From Paucihalobacter sp036825875 (lineage in GTDB: Bacteria > Bacteroidota > Bacteroidia > Flavobacteriales > Flavobacteriaceae), in contig NZ_DAISXK010000005.1 of NCBI RefSeq assembly GCF_036825875.1, positions 1-64,000 of the forward strand: a DNA stretch of 64,000 bases, read 5' to 3'. A program made the position numbers and the translations under genes. Below, piece after piece: positions 26,201-34,479 of the stretch (the first letter of the stretch is position 1; each line of letters opens with the position of its first letter). Below the pieces are notes generated by a model. That model saw only the letters and a list, made by a program, of their open reading frames with translations, was not told where the DNA came from and did not search any database.

Positions 26201-28390
26201 ACAGATTTGAGTTGGAATGATTCTACCGATAATACAGGAGTAACTGCTTACGATGTATTTCAAGATGGTGCTTTAATTGCTTCGGTATCCTCTACAAACT
26301 ATCAGGTAACTGGATTAAGTGCAAGCACCAACTATTCTTTTACTGTAAGAGCTAGAGATGCTGCTGGAAATCAATCTGATTTTAGTAACACAGTTTTAGT
26401 AACAACTATAGATACTCAAGCACCAACAGCACCAACAAATTTAACAGCGTCTAATATTACGCAAACCACAACCGATTTAAGTTGGAATGCTTCAACTGAC
26501 AATGTTGGTGTTACGGGATACGATGTTTATCAAAGTGGTGTTTTGATAGCCTCTGTAATATCAACCAATTTTCAGGTTACAGGATTAAATTCTGCAACTA
26601 GTTATTCGTTTTTTGTGAGAGCGAAAGATGCAGCCGGTAATGTGTCAAATAATAGTAATACTGTAAACATAACAGCTTTAGCGCCTCCTGATACTGAAGC
26701 TCCAACTGCACCAACTAATTTAGTGGCTTCGAATACTACTGAAACTACGACTGATTTAAGTTGGACAGCTTCCTCAGACAATGTTGGTGTAGTGGCCTAT
26801 GATGTATTCCAAGATGGTACGCAAATAGCATCAGTGTCAGCTATTAATTACCAGGTTACAGGGTTAATTTCAAATTCAACCTATCAGTTTAGTGTTCGTG
26901 CCAGAGATGCAGCCAATAATTTTTCGGCTTTTAGTAACAGTGTATCCGTAACTACTTTGGAATCAACTGTAAATTATTGTACCTCTAACAGTACCAATGT
27001 TAATGATGAATATATCAGCAGAGTAAGATTAAATACCATTGATAATGCGTCTGGTGCTCAGTTTTATTCAGATTTTACTACGATTTCAACAAATTTGGTG
27101 AAAGGAACGGAATACTCAATTACCATAAACCCAACTTGGACAGGAACCGTTTATGCTGAAGGTTACGCTGTTTGGATTGATTTAAATGGTGATGGAGATT
27201 TTACCGACGCGGGAGAATTGGTTTTTTCTCAAAACCCAACGAATGCTTCTGTGATTACAGGTACTTTTACAATTCCAATGTCAGCTGCAAACGGAGCAAC
27301 CAGAATGCGTGTTTCAATGAAGTACAATTCAGTACCAACACCTTGCGAAACTTTCACTTTTGGTGAAGTTGAAGATTATACGGTTGTATTGCAGGAACCT
27401 ATACCTGATAATGAAGCGCCAACCGCACCAACCAATTTGACGGCATCAAATACTACGCAAACCGCAACAACCTTGAGTTGGAACCCTTCAACTGATAACG
27501 TTGGGGTAACTGCTTATGAGGTTTATTTAGACGGGCTTTTATTGGGCACAACAGGAGCCACAAGTGTACAAATAACAGGCTTGAATCCAAGTACAAACTA
27601 TTCGTTTTTTATAATTGCATTTGACGCAGCGGGTAATAGCTCTGCTCAGAGTAATTCAGTTAATGTTACTACTTTAGACAACGCACTAACTTACTGCAAT
27701 TCTCAAGGTAATAATAGTAATAATGAATGGATACAAAGAGTACAATTAGGAAGTATCAATAACAACTCTGGAAATAACGGTGGTTATGCCGATTTTACTG
27801 CACTTTCAACCAGCTTAGTTAAAGGCTCTAGTAATACCGTTATAATTGTGCCAGGTAGAACCAATACCAGCAGAAGAGAAGCCTACAGAGTATGGATAGA
27901 TTATAATCAAAATGGTAGTTTTAATGATCCTGGTGAGTTAGTATATAGCAGAAACAGAACCAATGCATCCTCAGTTGGCGGTAGTTTCACAGTGCCAACT
28001 TCGGCCCTAAATGGTGCTACAAGAATGCGCGTTTCTATGAAATACAATGCTTCTCCTACGTCATGTGAAATTTTCTCAAACGGTGAAGTGGAAGACTACA
28101 CAGTTTTTATAATAAATTCGGCTAAAGGCGATGTTGTTGATAACGAGGGCCAAGCTAATGGAGATGATAGTATATTGCTATTCCCTAATCCAGTGAGCGA
28201 TTCTGAATTAAATATTAAATTAATAGGATGGCAAGCTACTGAAATTAGAGTTTACAATACCTTAGGTCAGTTGGTAATTAAACAACCTTACAGTAATACC
28301 ATACAAGTAGCAAAACTCGAGGAAGGTGTTTATTTATTAGAATTAATTTCTGAGAATAAATCAATCACCAAAAGATTTGTGAAAAAGTAA
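23210..28390 (+). CDS. Large secreted zinc metallopeptidase (reprolysin-like) with FnIII and GEVED modules and T9SS tail
   Basis: A signal peptide (about 1-19) is followed by a propeptide-like region and a metzincin catalytic domain (about 199-405) with the zinc site HELGHQFGANH (His 336, 340 and 346). Then come one FnIII (about 645-736), a GEVED domain (741-880), four FnIII in tandem (888-1250), a second GEVED (1254-1394), another FnIII, a third GEVED (to about 1634) and a T9SS sorting domain (FPNPVSDSELNIKLIGWQA to the KRFVKK end). It should be exported through the outer membrane by T9SS and act on extracellular protein. GEVED modules hold Ca-loop-like DxNxDGD patterns. A strong terminator follows. 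Confidence 0.9.
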   Translation: MKLKLSALIFMMTTVFVFSQNKSYWAKQSPSKNYTVKHHLQDLNSQQLFSVNFDAIVSELLNAPDRSEMGRSNGVTIGFPNAEGKMDFFNVYEASTMHPELQARFPQIRSYVGKGITNPAAIIRFSVSPKGIHTMLKEPNKPMTFIEPYATDLSAYVVFTRDQNSSRDRDFACEVTAAMQNNDDYEGYALRNADDSLLRTYRLAVSTTGEYTQYHGGTKALALAAINTTMTRVNGIFENDFNVTLQLIANNDLVIYTNPSTDPYTTTANYNNQLQSTLTNVIGEANYDVGHLFANAQNNGNAGCIGCVCVNGQKGRGWTSRTTPEGDPFDVDYVAHELGHQFGANHTWTFNGSEGTGAQMEPGSGSTIMGYAGITGVNTDVQPNSDPYFHAISIQQVTNYIKNRSCQTNTNTGNAVPVVEAGPNYTIPRATPFVLDGTATDADAQDILTFCWEQFDQNAAATTLPGPNNTSGVAFRSYNPTVDSKRYFPRLETVKTGATSWKWEAVPNVNRNMNFRLTVRDNRPGSATNKSDDMIVTVTTSAGPFVVTNPNTNLIWTVGSTQSVTWNVAGTTGNGVNASTVDIFLSTDGGDTYPIALATGVSNNGSASVLVPNNIGTQNRVMVKGSNHIFFDISNANFTIEGQVACNVAIPQDLVVSNIGSANATVSWTALPGATYDVRYRPTGSSTWNTIENIVGVSTEIAGLQTLTEYEIQVRSKCPNNDVSEYSNSVIFTTLEVQLNYCASQSSNVNDEYIGNVQLNTINNTSGGQFYSDFTNISTVLTKGTSYTIFITPVWTGTVYNEGYSVWIDFNKDGDFDDAGEQVFTRAATNQSPVSGNFTIPEGAVEGATRMRVSMKYNATPTACESFTWGEVEDYTVIIEGSGPDVEAPTAPTNLTASNTTQTSTDLAWNASTDNVGVTGYDVYQDAALIASVTTANYQVTGLNPNTNYSFFVRAKDAAGNISNNSNTVNVTTLAPPDTEAPTSPTNLTATNTTQSTTDLSWNDSTDNTGVTAYDVFQDGALIASVSSTNYQVTGLSASTNYSFTVRARDAAGNQSDFSNTVLVTTIDTQAPTAPTNLTASNITQTTTDLSWNASTDNVGVTGYDVYQSGVLIASVISTNFQVTGLNSATSYSFFVRAKDAAGNVSNNSNTVNITALAPPDTEAPTAPTNLVASNTTETTTDLSWTASSDNVGVVAYDVFQDGTQIASVSAINYQVTGLISNSTYQFSVRARDAANNFSAFSNSVSVTTLESTVNYCTSNSTNVNDEYISRVRLNTIDNASGAQFYSDFTTISTNLVKGTEYSITINPTWTGTVYAEGYAVWIDLNGDGDFTDAGELVFSQNPTNASVITGTFTIPMSAANGATRMRVSMKYNSVPTPCETFTFGEVEDYTVVLQEPIPDNEAPTAPTNLTASNTTQTATTLSWNPSTDNVGVTAYEVYLDGLLLGTTGATSVQITGLNPSTNYSFFIIAFDAAGNSSAQSNSVNVTTLDNALTYCNSQGNNSNNEWIQRVQLGSINNNSGNNGGYADFTALSTSLVKGSSNTVIIVPGRTNTSRREAYRVWIDYNQNGSFNDPGELVYSRNRTNASSVGGSFTVPTSALNGATRMRVSMKYNASPTSCEIFSNGEVEDYTVFIINSAKGDVVDNEGQANGDDSILLFPNPVSDSELNIKLIGWQATEIRVYNTLGQLVIKQPYSNTIQVAKLEEGVYLLELISENKSITKRFVKK
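25870..26960 (+). repeat. Tandem FnIII-encoding repeats, about 270 bp each
   Basis: Four FnIII units run back to back. Units 1 and 3 share VRAKDAAGN..SNNSNTVN and APPDTE. Units 2 and 4 share AYDVFQDG and VRARDAA. The pattern points to duplication of a two-domain block. Confidence 0.8.
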
Positions 28391-28415
28391 CACTTAATAA
28401 ATAACACAAAAATTG

Positions 28416-28447
28416 AAAAGGTCTGATGAAAAATCAGACCTTTTTTT
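28416..28447. terminator. Bidirectional terminator between metallopeptidase and exonuclease genes
   Basis: The arms AAAAGGTCTGAT (28416-28427) and ATCAGACCTTTT (28433-28444) pair across a 5-base loop, followed by seven Ts on the plus strand. The minus strand also has a T-rich exit, so it can serve the leftward exonuclease gene too. Confidence 0.85.
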
Positions 28448-29156
28448 ATATATGAATAATTTCGTCTTCGTTTAAAATAGTTTCACTACGCAATCTCAAA
28501 AATACTTGCGCCACGGCAATAGTATCTTTTTCGCAGTAAGCGACTATTCTGTCTATACCATTTTCTTCGTAATAAACTTTGTAAACTTGACTGCCGTCAA
28601 TATCGTCCTTAGGTGATGGGATGCCAAGTACATTGGTAAGTAATTTTAAAGACGTATAGTTTTTATAATCGCCAAATTTCCATAATTCTAAAGTGTCTAA
28701 ATGAGGCACTTCCCAAGGTTTTTTTCCAAATAAATTCAACTTATAAGGCAATTCTATATTGTTGATGATCATTCTTCGTGCAATATATGGAAAGTCGAAT
28801 TCCTTGCCGTTATGGGCACAAAGTAAATGTTTGGCTTGACTAAAGTGAGAAATCAAAAGGTTTTTAAAGTCTTTTAAAATAGTTATTTCATCTCCGTAAA
28901 ATGAAGTTACTCTAAAATGTCTAATATCACCTTGAAAGGTAAAGTAACCTACCGAAATACAAATTATTTTACCAAATTCGGCCCAAATACCTGCACGTTC
29001 ATAAAATTCTTCCGCTGAAATCTCGCCTCGTTGATATTGTGATTTCTGCTCCCATAATTCTTGTTTTGCCTCTGTTAATCCTGAAAATAAGGATTGCTCT
29101 GGAACCGTTTCTATGTCCAGAAATAAAATATTTTCAAGGGCTAACTTTTTAATCAT
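28446..29156 (-). CDS. DnaQ-like 3'-5' exonuclease (PolB-exonuclease-related)
   Basis: The DEDD exonuclease motifs are present: FLDIETVPE at residues 13-21, the HNGKEFDFPYIARRM motif in the middle, and YCEKDTIAVAQV near the end. It belongs to the group of stand-alone exonucleases related to the proofreading domain of family B polymerases. It would degrade DNA 3' ends in repair. Its ATG shares one base with the stop of the serine hydrolase gene, so the two are translated in series. Confidence 0.82.
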   Translation of the reverse strand: MIKKLALENILFLDIETVPEQSLFSGLTEAKQELWEQKSQYQRGEISAEEFYERAGIWAEFGKIICISVGYFTFQGDIRHFRVTSFYGDEITILKDFKNLLISHFSQAKHLLCAHNGKEFDFPYIARRMIINNIELPYKLNLFGKKPWEVPHLDTLELWKFGDYKNYTSLKLLTNVLGIPSPKDDIDGSQVYKVYYEENGIDRIVAYCEKDTIAVAQVFLRLRSETILNEDEIIHI

Positions 29157-30304
29157 TACTCTAGCATTTTGTAAGCTTCTTCTATATAGGTTGAAATATC
29201 GTCTGTAAAGGTTGCAATAGCATCACCATCACCTTTTGAATGGCCAAGTCTAACAATAATAACGTTATCTTCTGGTTCTACAATCACATACTGACCCAAA
29301 TGACCGCGCATCATAAAAAAGTTTTTATCGCCTACGCTTTTCAACCACCAACCGTAGCCGTATTCTGGGCTTTCGGCAAACCGGGGTGTTATGGATTTCG
29401 CAATAAAAGCAGAGTCTAATAGTTGCTTGCCATTCCATTTTCCATGGTCTTTGTAAAGCTTTCCTAAACGCGCAAAGTCTTTGGCATTACTTGCTATACA
29501 GCAGTAGGCTTTTACTAGATCGTGGTCTTCACTATCTACTTGCCACAATGTTTCATTTTCGGAGCCAAGTGGTTTCCAAAAACTTTCTTCAAGATAATTA
29601 TAGAGCTTTTTACCCGTAGCGCGTTCAATAGCGATGGCCAACATTTGGGTGTCTCCACTAGCATATTTATAAGCGGTTCCAGGTTCTTTCACAACTTTCA
29701 ATCCAGTTACTACTTTTGTTAAATCATCGTCAAAATACGCTCTTGTGGTAATAGATAGTGGCGAGTAGTAGCGCTCATCCCAATTCGTTCCGGATGCCAT
29801 ACTAGACAAATCACCGACGGTCATTTTTGCTGCTTTTCCATCGCAATATTCTGGAATAAATTCGCAGACAGGCTGATCTAAATTCTTGATATAACCATCC
29901 ATAATTGCTTTTCCTAACAACGCAGAAACATAACTTTTTGCCATAGAAAATGAATTGGTTTGGGAGCTTTCGCCAAATCCGTCGTAGTAGTTTTCGAACC
30001 AAATGCTGTCATTTTTAATAATGACGTAGGCAACTGTTCCGTTAGTTTTATTAATGTTGTTTAATGCTTCAGTTTCCTTTACTTTATTGTAGTCTGAATG
30101 ATTCGGCCAAGGTTGTGAATTTCCGTTTCCTACAAAAGCGTTATCAAAATGTTTGTAATCTTCTAGGTAAGCGGTTGTGTGGCCTTTCAAGTAAATAGTT
30201 CTAACTGCTTTGATGAGGTAATCCGTATCTGTAATGTAAAGTACAGCAATTAAAATAATGAAGATTGAAAGAATTGCTAGAAAGAGTTTTTTCAGAAATT
30301 TCAT
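29156..30304 (-). CDS. Membrane-anchored serine hydrolase (beta-lactamase/NylB-like fold)
   Basis: An N-terminal membrane helix (about 5-24) tethers a class C beta-lactamase-fold domain outside the inner membrane. The S-x-x-K catalytic pair is SFSMAKSYVSALL near residue 119. The second motif reads YKYASGDTQML, the variant found in NylB-like amide hydrolases and not the YxN of true beta-lactamases. HLGQ provides the third box. A peptidase or esterase is more likely than drug resistance; the substrate is unknown. Confidence 0.8.
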   Translation of the reverse strand: MKFLKKLFLAILSIFIILIAVLYITDTDYLIKAVRTIYLKGHTTAYLEDYKHFDNAFVGNGNSQPWPNHSDYNKVKETEALNNINKTNGTVAYVIIKNDSIWFENYYDGFGESSQTNSFSMAKSYVSALLGKAIMDGYIKNLDQPVCEFIPEYCDGKAAKMTVGDLSSMASGTNWDERYYSPLSITTRAYFDDDLTKVVTGLKVVKEPGTAYKYASGDTQMLAIAIERATGKKLYNYLEESFWKPLGSENETLWQVDSEDHDLVKAYCCIASNAKDFARLGKLYKDHGKWNGKQLLDSAFIAKSITPRFAESPEYGYGWWLKSVGDKNFFMMRGHLGQYVIVEPEDNVIIVRLGHSKGDGDAIATFTDDISTYIEEAYKMLE

Positions 30305-30370
30305 AGGTGATATTTAATGATTTAAATATATAAAATTAATTTAACAGATAATAAATTTGAGCCAAAGAGA

Positions 30371-30844
30371 TTAAAACAACGATTGTTGCTTACATGGATT
30401 TTCATGGTTAAGCAACCATTGCTTTCTGGCCAAACCACCAGCATAGCCGGTTAGGCTGCCATCGCTACCAATAACTCTGTGACATGGTATCACAATCCAA
30501 ATTGGATTTTTCCCATTGGCTTTTGCAACGGCTCTTATAGCCTTAATATCGCCTAATTGTTTTGAAAGTTCAAGGTAAGACATGCAGGTTCCGTATGGGA
30601 TATTTTGCAGTGCTTTCCATACTGTTTTCTGAAAATCGGTGCCTTGTGGATTTAATTTTAGTTGAAATTCTTTTCGTTTGCCCTCAAAATATTCTTGAAG
30701 TTGGTAAACACAATCTTCTAACAATTCTGGAATGATATCGGTAATGGTTTCTTCAGAGTTTAAAATTGAAATACTCGCAATACCATCAGGATCACCAGAT
30801 ATTTTTGCGAAACCTAAAGGTGTATGTATGATGCATTCTTCCAC
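30371..30844 (-). CDS. ogt: Methylated-DNA-[protein]-cysteine methyltransferase
   Basis: This suicide repair protein moves the methyl group from O6-methylguanine to its own Cys. The active site is IPCHRVIGSDGS near residue 120, preceded by the helix-turn-helix YGTCMSYLELSKQLG. The start is GTG at 30844, with no ATG upstream in frame after the CorC-like gene's stop. Length and motifs are complete at 157 residues. The gene follows the CorC-like gene by 6 bases. Confidence 0.92.
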   Translation of the reverse strand: MEECIIHTPLGFAKISGDPDGIASISILNSEETITDIIPELLEDCVYQLQEYFEGKRKEFQLKLNPQGTDFQKTVWKALQNIPYGTCMSYLELSKQLGDIKAIRAVAKANGKNPIWIVIPCHRVIGSDGSLTGYAGGLARKQWLLNHENPCKQQSLF

Positions 30845-30850
30845 TAAAAT

Positions 30851-31960
30851 TTAGTTGTTTTCATCTATAATACCAAGGCGTTTGGCTCTGTCTTCCCAGT
30901 TTTTCCTAGCTAGACTCTGTAAATCAGATATATTATCGCTCTCATCCATGATTTCTAGTCCAAGGAGCGTTTCAATTACATCTTCCATTGTAACGATGCC
31001 ATTAATTGAGCCATATTCGTCAACTACTAAGGCCATGTGATTTTTCCCAGATATAAGTTTTTCAAATAATTCGGGAATAGGTAAGCTTCTGTTAACTACG
31101 ATAATGTCGCGCTTTAATTCTGAAAGTGGCTTTTGGTCATGGTCTAAGGCCATTTCTTTAAAAACGTCATCTTTGAGCACTAGGCCAACAATATTATCTT
31201 GTTCTATTGAATATACAGGGATTCTTGAAAAGCGAATATTGGAGTTTGCTTTAAAAAATTCTGAAACCGTCATGGTTTCGTTTTCAATTTTCATAACCGT
31301 TCTTGGTGTCATGATATCCTTGGCTCGTACCTTTTTAAAGTTTAAAAGGTTTTTAATGACTTTACTTTCATTTTCTTCAAAAACACCTTCTTGATGAGCG
31401 ATTTCTGTCATTGCTACAAATCCTTCTCTGCTTAAAATACTTCCGTGGCCTTTACCTCCAATTAGTCGCGTTGTTAATCTTAAGAGCCATAGTATTCCTG
31501 TATATTTTAAAGGAAAAATAAGAATTTTTAAGCTGATAGCAGTAAAATTACCAAGGCTTTTCCAATAGGTCGCACCGATTGTTTTTGGGATAATTTCTGA
31601 AGTAACCAAAATTAAAATAGTCATAATAGTTGAAACAACACCAACCATTAATTCTTCTGTGAAATTCACACCAAAATATCTGTGTGTGGTAGAGCCATAA
31701 ATTTCAGCATAAGCCACTTTGGCCTGGACACCAACTAAAATAGCACCAACGGTGTGTGCAATTGTGTTTAAGGTAAGAATCGCTATAAGCGGCTGATCGA
31801 CATCTTTTTTAAAGTTTTCAAGAATTTCAGCATAAACTTTGCCTTCCTGCTTTTTAATTTTTAGAAAGGTCGGCGTTAAGCTGAGCAATACAGCTTCGAG
31901 AATACTACATATAAAGGAAAAAAATATGGCAATAACTGCATAGAAGATTAAGAGTCCCAT
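30851..31960 (-). CDS. CNNM/CorC-like membrane protein (DUF21 plus CBS pair)
   Basis: The DUF21 transmembrane domain (about residues 1-180, four hydrophobic segments) is followed by a pair of CBS domains (about 205-335) with motifs such as IMTPRTVMKIENE and MALVVDEYGSINGIVTMEDV. The usual CorC-HlyC end domain is missing: the protein stops about 30 residues after the second CBS domain. The family moves Mg2+ or other cations or responds to nucleotide binding in CBS. 'Haemolysin' in the family name is historical. Confidence 0.85.
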   Translation of the reverse strand: MGLLIFYAVIAIFFSFICSILEAVLLSLTPTFLKIKKQEGKVYAEILENFKKDVDQPLIAILTLNTIAHTVGAILVGVQAKVAYAEIYGSTTHRYFGVNFTEELMVGVVSTIMTILILVTSEIIPKTIGATYWKSLGNFTAISLKILIFPLKYTGILWLLRLTTRLIGGKGHGSILSREGFVAMTEIAHQEGVFEENESKVIKNLLNFKKVRAKDIMTPRTVMKIENETMTVSEFFKANSNIRFSRIPVYSIEQDNIVGLVLKDDVFKEMALDHDQKPLSELKRDIIVVNRSLPIPELFEKLISGKNHMALVVDEYGSINGIVTMEDVIETLLGLEIMDESDNISDLQSLARKNWEDRAKRLGIIDENN

Positions 31961-31994
31961 TTAATAATTAGATTTGACCGTAAAGATATAACAA

Positions 31995-32987
31995 TTAGTG
32001 GTTCATAAGTTTACTGACATCCTTTGCAAAATAAGATGCTATGATACTTGCGCCTGCACGTTTGATGGCAGTCAATTGTTCCATCATTACAGCATCATGG
32101 TCTAGCCAGCCCTTCTCGGCCGCGGCTTTTAACATGGCATATTCACCTGAAACTTGATAAACTGCTACTGGCACATTAACGGTATCGACAATATCTCTTA
32201 CAATATCTAAATAACATAAGCCTGGTTTTACCATCACAATATCGGCGCCTTCTTCTATATCCATTAATGTTTCTTTAATGGCTTCATGGCGATTGGCAAA
32301 ATCCATTTGGTAGGTTTTTTTGTCTTTTGGAATATTTTGAGCATCAACTGGAGCAGAATCTAAGGCATCTCGAAATGGGCCGTAAAAGGCTGAGGCATAT
32401 TTGGCGCTGTAACTCATAATACTCGTGTTGTGAAAACCTTCGTCTTCAAGTAAGGTTCTAATTTCAAAAATCCTGCCGTCCATCATATCACTGGGTGCTA
32501 CAAAATCGGCACCTGCTTTGGCGTGCGATAGGGACATTTCAGCTAAAACAGAGGTGGTTTCATCATTTAAAATTTGTCCGTTGTGAATAATACCATCATG
32601 TCCGTAAATGGAAAAAGGATCGAGCGCCACATCGGTCATAACAATCATATCAGGACATGCATCCTTGACGGTTTTAATGGCGCGTTGCATGAGTCCATTT
32701 GGATTTAAAGCTTCGGTACCGCTGTTGTCTTTTAGTTTGTCGTCAACTTTCACAAACAACAAAACCGATTTTAAACCTAAATTCCAAAGTTCTTTTACTT
32801 CTTTGGTGAGATGATCTAAACTCAAACGATAATAATTTGGCATGGAAGCGATTTCTTCTTTAATATTTTTACCTTCAACCACAAATAGCGGTACTAAAAA
32901 GTCGTTCGGCGTAATGATGGTTTCTCTCACCAAACTTCTGATGCTTTCGTTAGTTCTTAATCTTCTATTTCTTCTTAATGGATACAT
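31995..32987 (-). CDS. hemB: Delta-aminolevulinic acid dehydratase (porphobilinogen synthase)
   Basis: Condenses two aminolevulinate molecules into porphobilinogen. The Schiff-base lysines are visible in MSYSAKYASAFYGPFRDA (about residues 196-213) and MVKPGLCYLDIVRD. MYPLRRNRRLRTNESIRSLV is the typical start. No Cys-rich zinc site is seen around residue 120 (MTDVALDPFSIYGHDG), so the enzyme is probably of the Mg-type. It is the last gene of the leftward haem cluster. Confidence 0.95.
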   Translation of the reverse strand: MYPLRRNRRLRTNESIRSLVRETIITPNDFLVPLFVVEGKNIKEEIASMPNYYRLSLDHLTKEVKELWNLGLKSVLLFVKVDDKLKDNSGTEALNPNGLMQRAIKTVKDACPDMIVMTDVALDPFSIYGHDGIIHNGQILNDETTSVLAEMSLSHAKAGADFVAPSDMMDGRIFEIRTLLEDEGFHNTSIMSYSAKYASAFYGPFRDALDSAPVDAQNIPKDKKTYQMDFANRHEAIKETLMDIEEGADIVMVKPGLCYLDIVRDIVDTVNVPVAVYQVSGEYAMLKAAAEKGWLDHDAVMMEQLTAIKRAGASIIASYFAKDVSKLMNH

Positions 32988-33047
32988 AATTCAATTTTAA
33001 GTTATGAATTGGCGGGTTTTTAATAAAAACCTCTGTGTAACTTTTTA

Positions 33048-33956
33048 TTATAGCCTTACCCAATCTACGGGATTTTTTAAAACCTTCAACAATCTTTCTT
33101 CTTCACTTCCGGGTTCAGGATGATGGTCGTAAACCCACTGCACATGCGGTGGCAAACTCATTAAAATACTTTCAATGCGGCCATTGGTTTTTAAACCAAA
33201 TAAGGTGCCTTTATCGTGTACTAAATTGAATTCTACATAACGGCCACGTCTTATTTCTTGCCAGTTGCGTTGTTCTCTTGTGTAACTTAAATGCTTTCTT
33301 TTTTCAACTATTGGGATGTACGCTTCCACAAAACTGTTGCCAACTTCGGTTACAAAATTATACCAATCTTGCATAGAAAAATTATCGGTTGCTTTGCAAT
33401 AATCAAAAAACAAACCACCAACACCACGGGCTTCATTTCGATGTGAATTCCTGAAATAGCTATCACATTTATGTTTAAATTCTGAATAAAATTTAGGGTC
33501 GTGCTTATCGCAGGCAGTTTTACAAGTTTGATGAAAATGTTCGGCATCTTCTTCAAATAAATAATAGGGTGTTAAATCTTGTCCGCCACCAAACCAACTG
33601 TCGATCACGTTTCCTTGTTTGTTGTACATTTCGAAGTAGCGCCAATTAGCATGCACCGTTGGAACCATCGGGTTCTTAGGGTGAATTACAAGACTAATTC
33701 CACAGGCATAAAAATTGGCATTATTAACACCAAAATAAGTCTGCATTGCTTCTGGTAAAGTGCCGTGAACTGCAGATATGTTAACACCACCTTTTTCAAA
33801 AACAGCACCGTTTTCAATCACTCGTGTGCGGCCACCGCCACCTTCAGCGCGTTGCCAAAGATCTTCTTTAAATTTGGCTTCACCATCACATTGTTCAAGC
33901 GCTGCACAAATTTGATCTTGTAATTTTTGAATGTATTTATAAAACTGTTCTTTCAT
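33048..33956 (-). CDS. hemF: Oxygen-dependent coproporphyrinogen III oxidase
   Basis: Oxidatively decarboxylates coproporphyrinogen III to protoporphyrinogen IX using O2. The sequence shows GGGGRTRVIENGAVFEKGGV near residue 35 and WFGGGQDLTPYYLFEEDA near 120, both HemF hallmarks. The length of 302 residues is normal. It fits an aerobic lifestyle. It follows the DUF gene (33975-34472) with an 18-base gap and precedes hemB by 60 bases. Confidence 0.95.
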   Translation of the reverse strand: MKEQFYKYIQKLQDQICAALEQCDGEAKFKEDLWQRAEGGGGRTRVIENGAVFEKGGVNISAVHGTLPEAMQTYFGVNNANFYACGISLVIHPKNPMVPTVHANWRYFEMYNKQGNVIDSWFGGGQDLTPYYLFEEDAEHFHQTCKTACDKHDPKFYSEFKHKCDSYFRNSHRNEARGVGGLFFDYCKATDNFSMQDWYNFVTEVGNSFVEAYIPIVEKRKHLSYTREQRNWQEIRRGRYVEFNLVHDKGTLFGLKTNGRIESILMSLPPHVQWVYDHHPEPGSEEERLLKVLKNPVDWVRL

Positions 33957-33974
33957 TGCAATTGGTAAAACTGT

Positions 33975-34472
33975 TTAAAGCTCTTCAAGATACACAAATT
34001 CGTTTTTAAAATTTTCTATTTCAGAAATTGTTGTTATTAAAACAGCAGTTTTCATTTTTTCTTTTAAAATAGAAATGATGGCTTCTTTGTTGTGCTCAAA
34101 TAAATTATGTTCAGTAAAAATAATTCTGCCAATGTTATTATTCTGTAGATCCATCAACATTTCAATTTGATTATTTGGTGCTAATTTTTCGTGTAAATCG
34201 GTTGTTTTCTTTGCCCAATTTACTGATGTTTCGATTGATTTATTCTTTTTATAACAATGGAAGGCTATTAAAATATTCCATAAGGCATGTCTGAATGCAT
34301 TGGTAATGTTGTTTTTGTGATGTTTTTTGCCGTAAAGTCGATTACAAATTTGAAGGGTTTGTAATGTAGCCTGATGGGTTGGAAAAAAGTATTGAGGTTT
34401 TAAAGCGAAGGTTTTCACTAACAGAAAAAGTTGCTTAAAACTTAAACTTTTAATGCGGTTCCAAACTGCCAT
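33975..34472 (-). CDS. Conserved protein of the haem cluster, DUF6973-like
   Basis: The product is 165 residues. It has a basic N-terminus, then NAFRHALWNILIAFHCYK and WAKKTTDLHEKLAPNNQ, a layout resembling the DUF6973 family. It has no signal peptide and no membrane span except a mildly hydrophobic helix near residue 85. It sits between hemE (7-base gap) and hemF (18-base gap), so it is almost surely co-transcribed with them. A role in haem metabolism is inference only; no catalytic motif is recognised. Confidence 0.65.
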   Translation of the reverse strand: MAVWNRIKSLSFKQLFLLVKTFALKPQYFFPTHQATLQTLQICNRLYGKKHHKNNITNAFRHALWNILIAFHCYKKNKSIETSVNWAKKTTDLHEKLAPNNQIEMLMDLQNNNIGRIIFTEHNLFEHNKEAIISILKEKMKTAVLITTISEIENFKNEFVYLEEL

Positions 34473-34479
34473 AATGGAT

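Noticed and set aside
25870..27680. Regular repeats that could be mistaken for a CRISPR array
   Set aside because: Units are ~270 bp, in frame, and encode FnIII domains; no short palindromic repeats or spacers.
29156..30304. Serine hydrolase as a beta-lactam resistance gene
   Set aside because: The second motif is Y-A-S-G, not the YxN of true class C enzymes, and context is housekeeping.
30851..31960. Haemolysin toxin annotation of the CorC-like protein
   Set aside because: The family name is historical; DUF21 and CBS domains point to ion transport.
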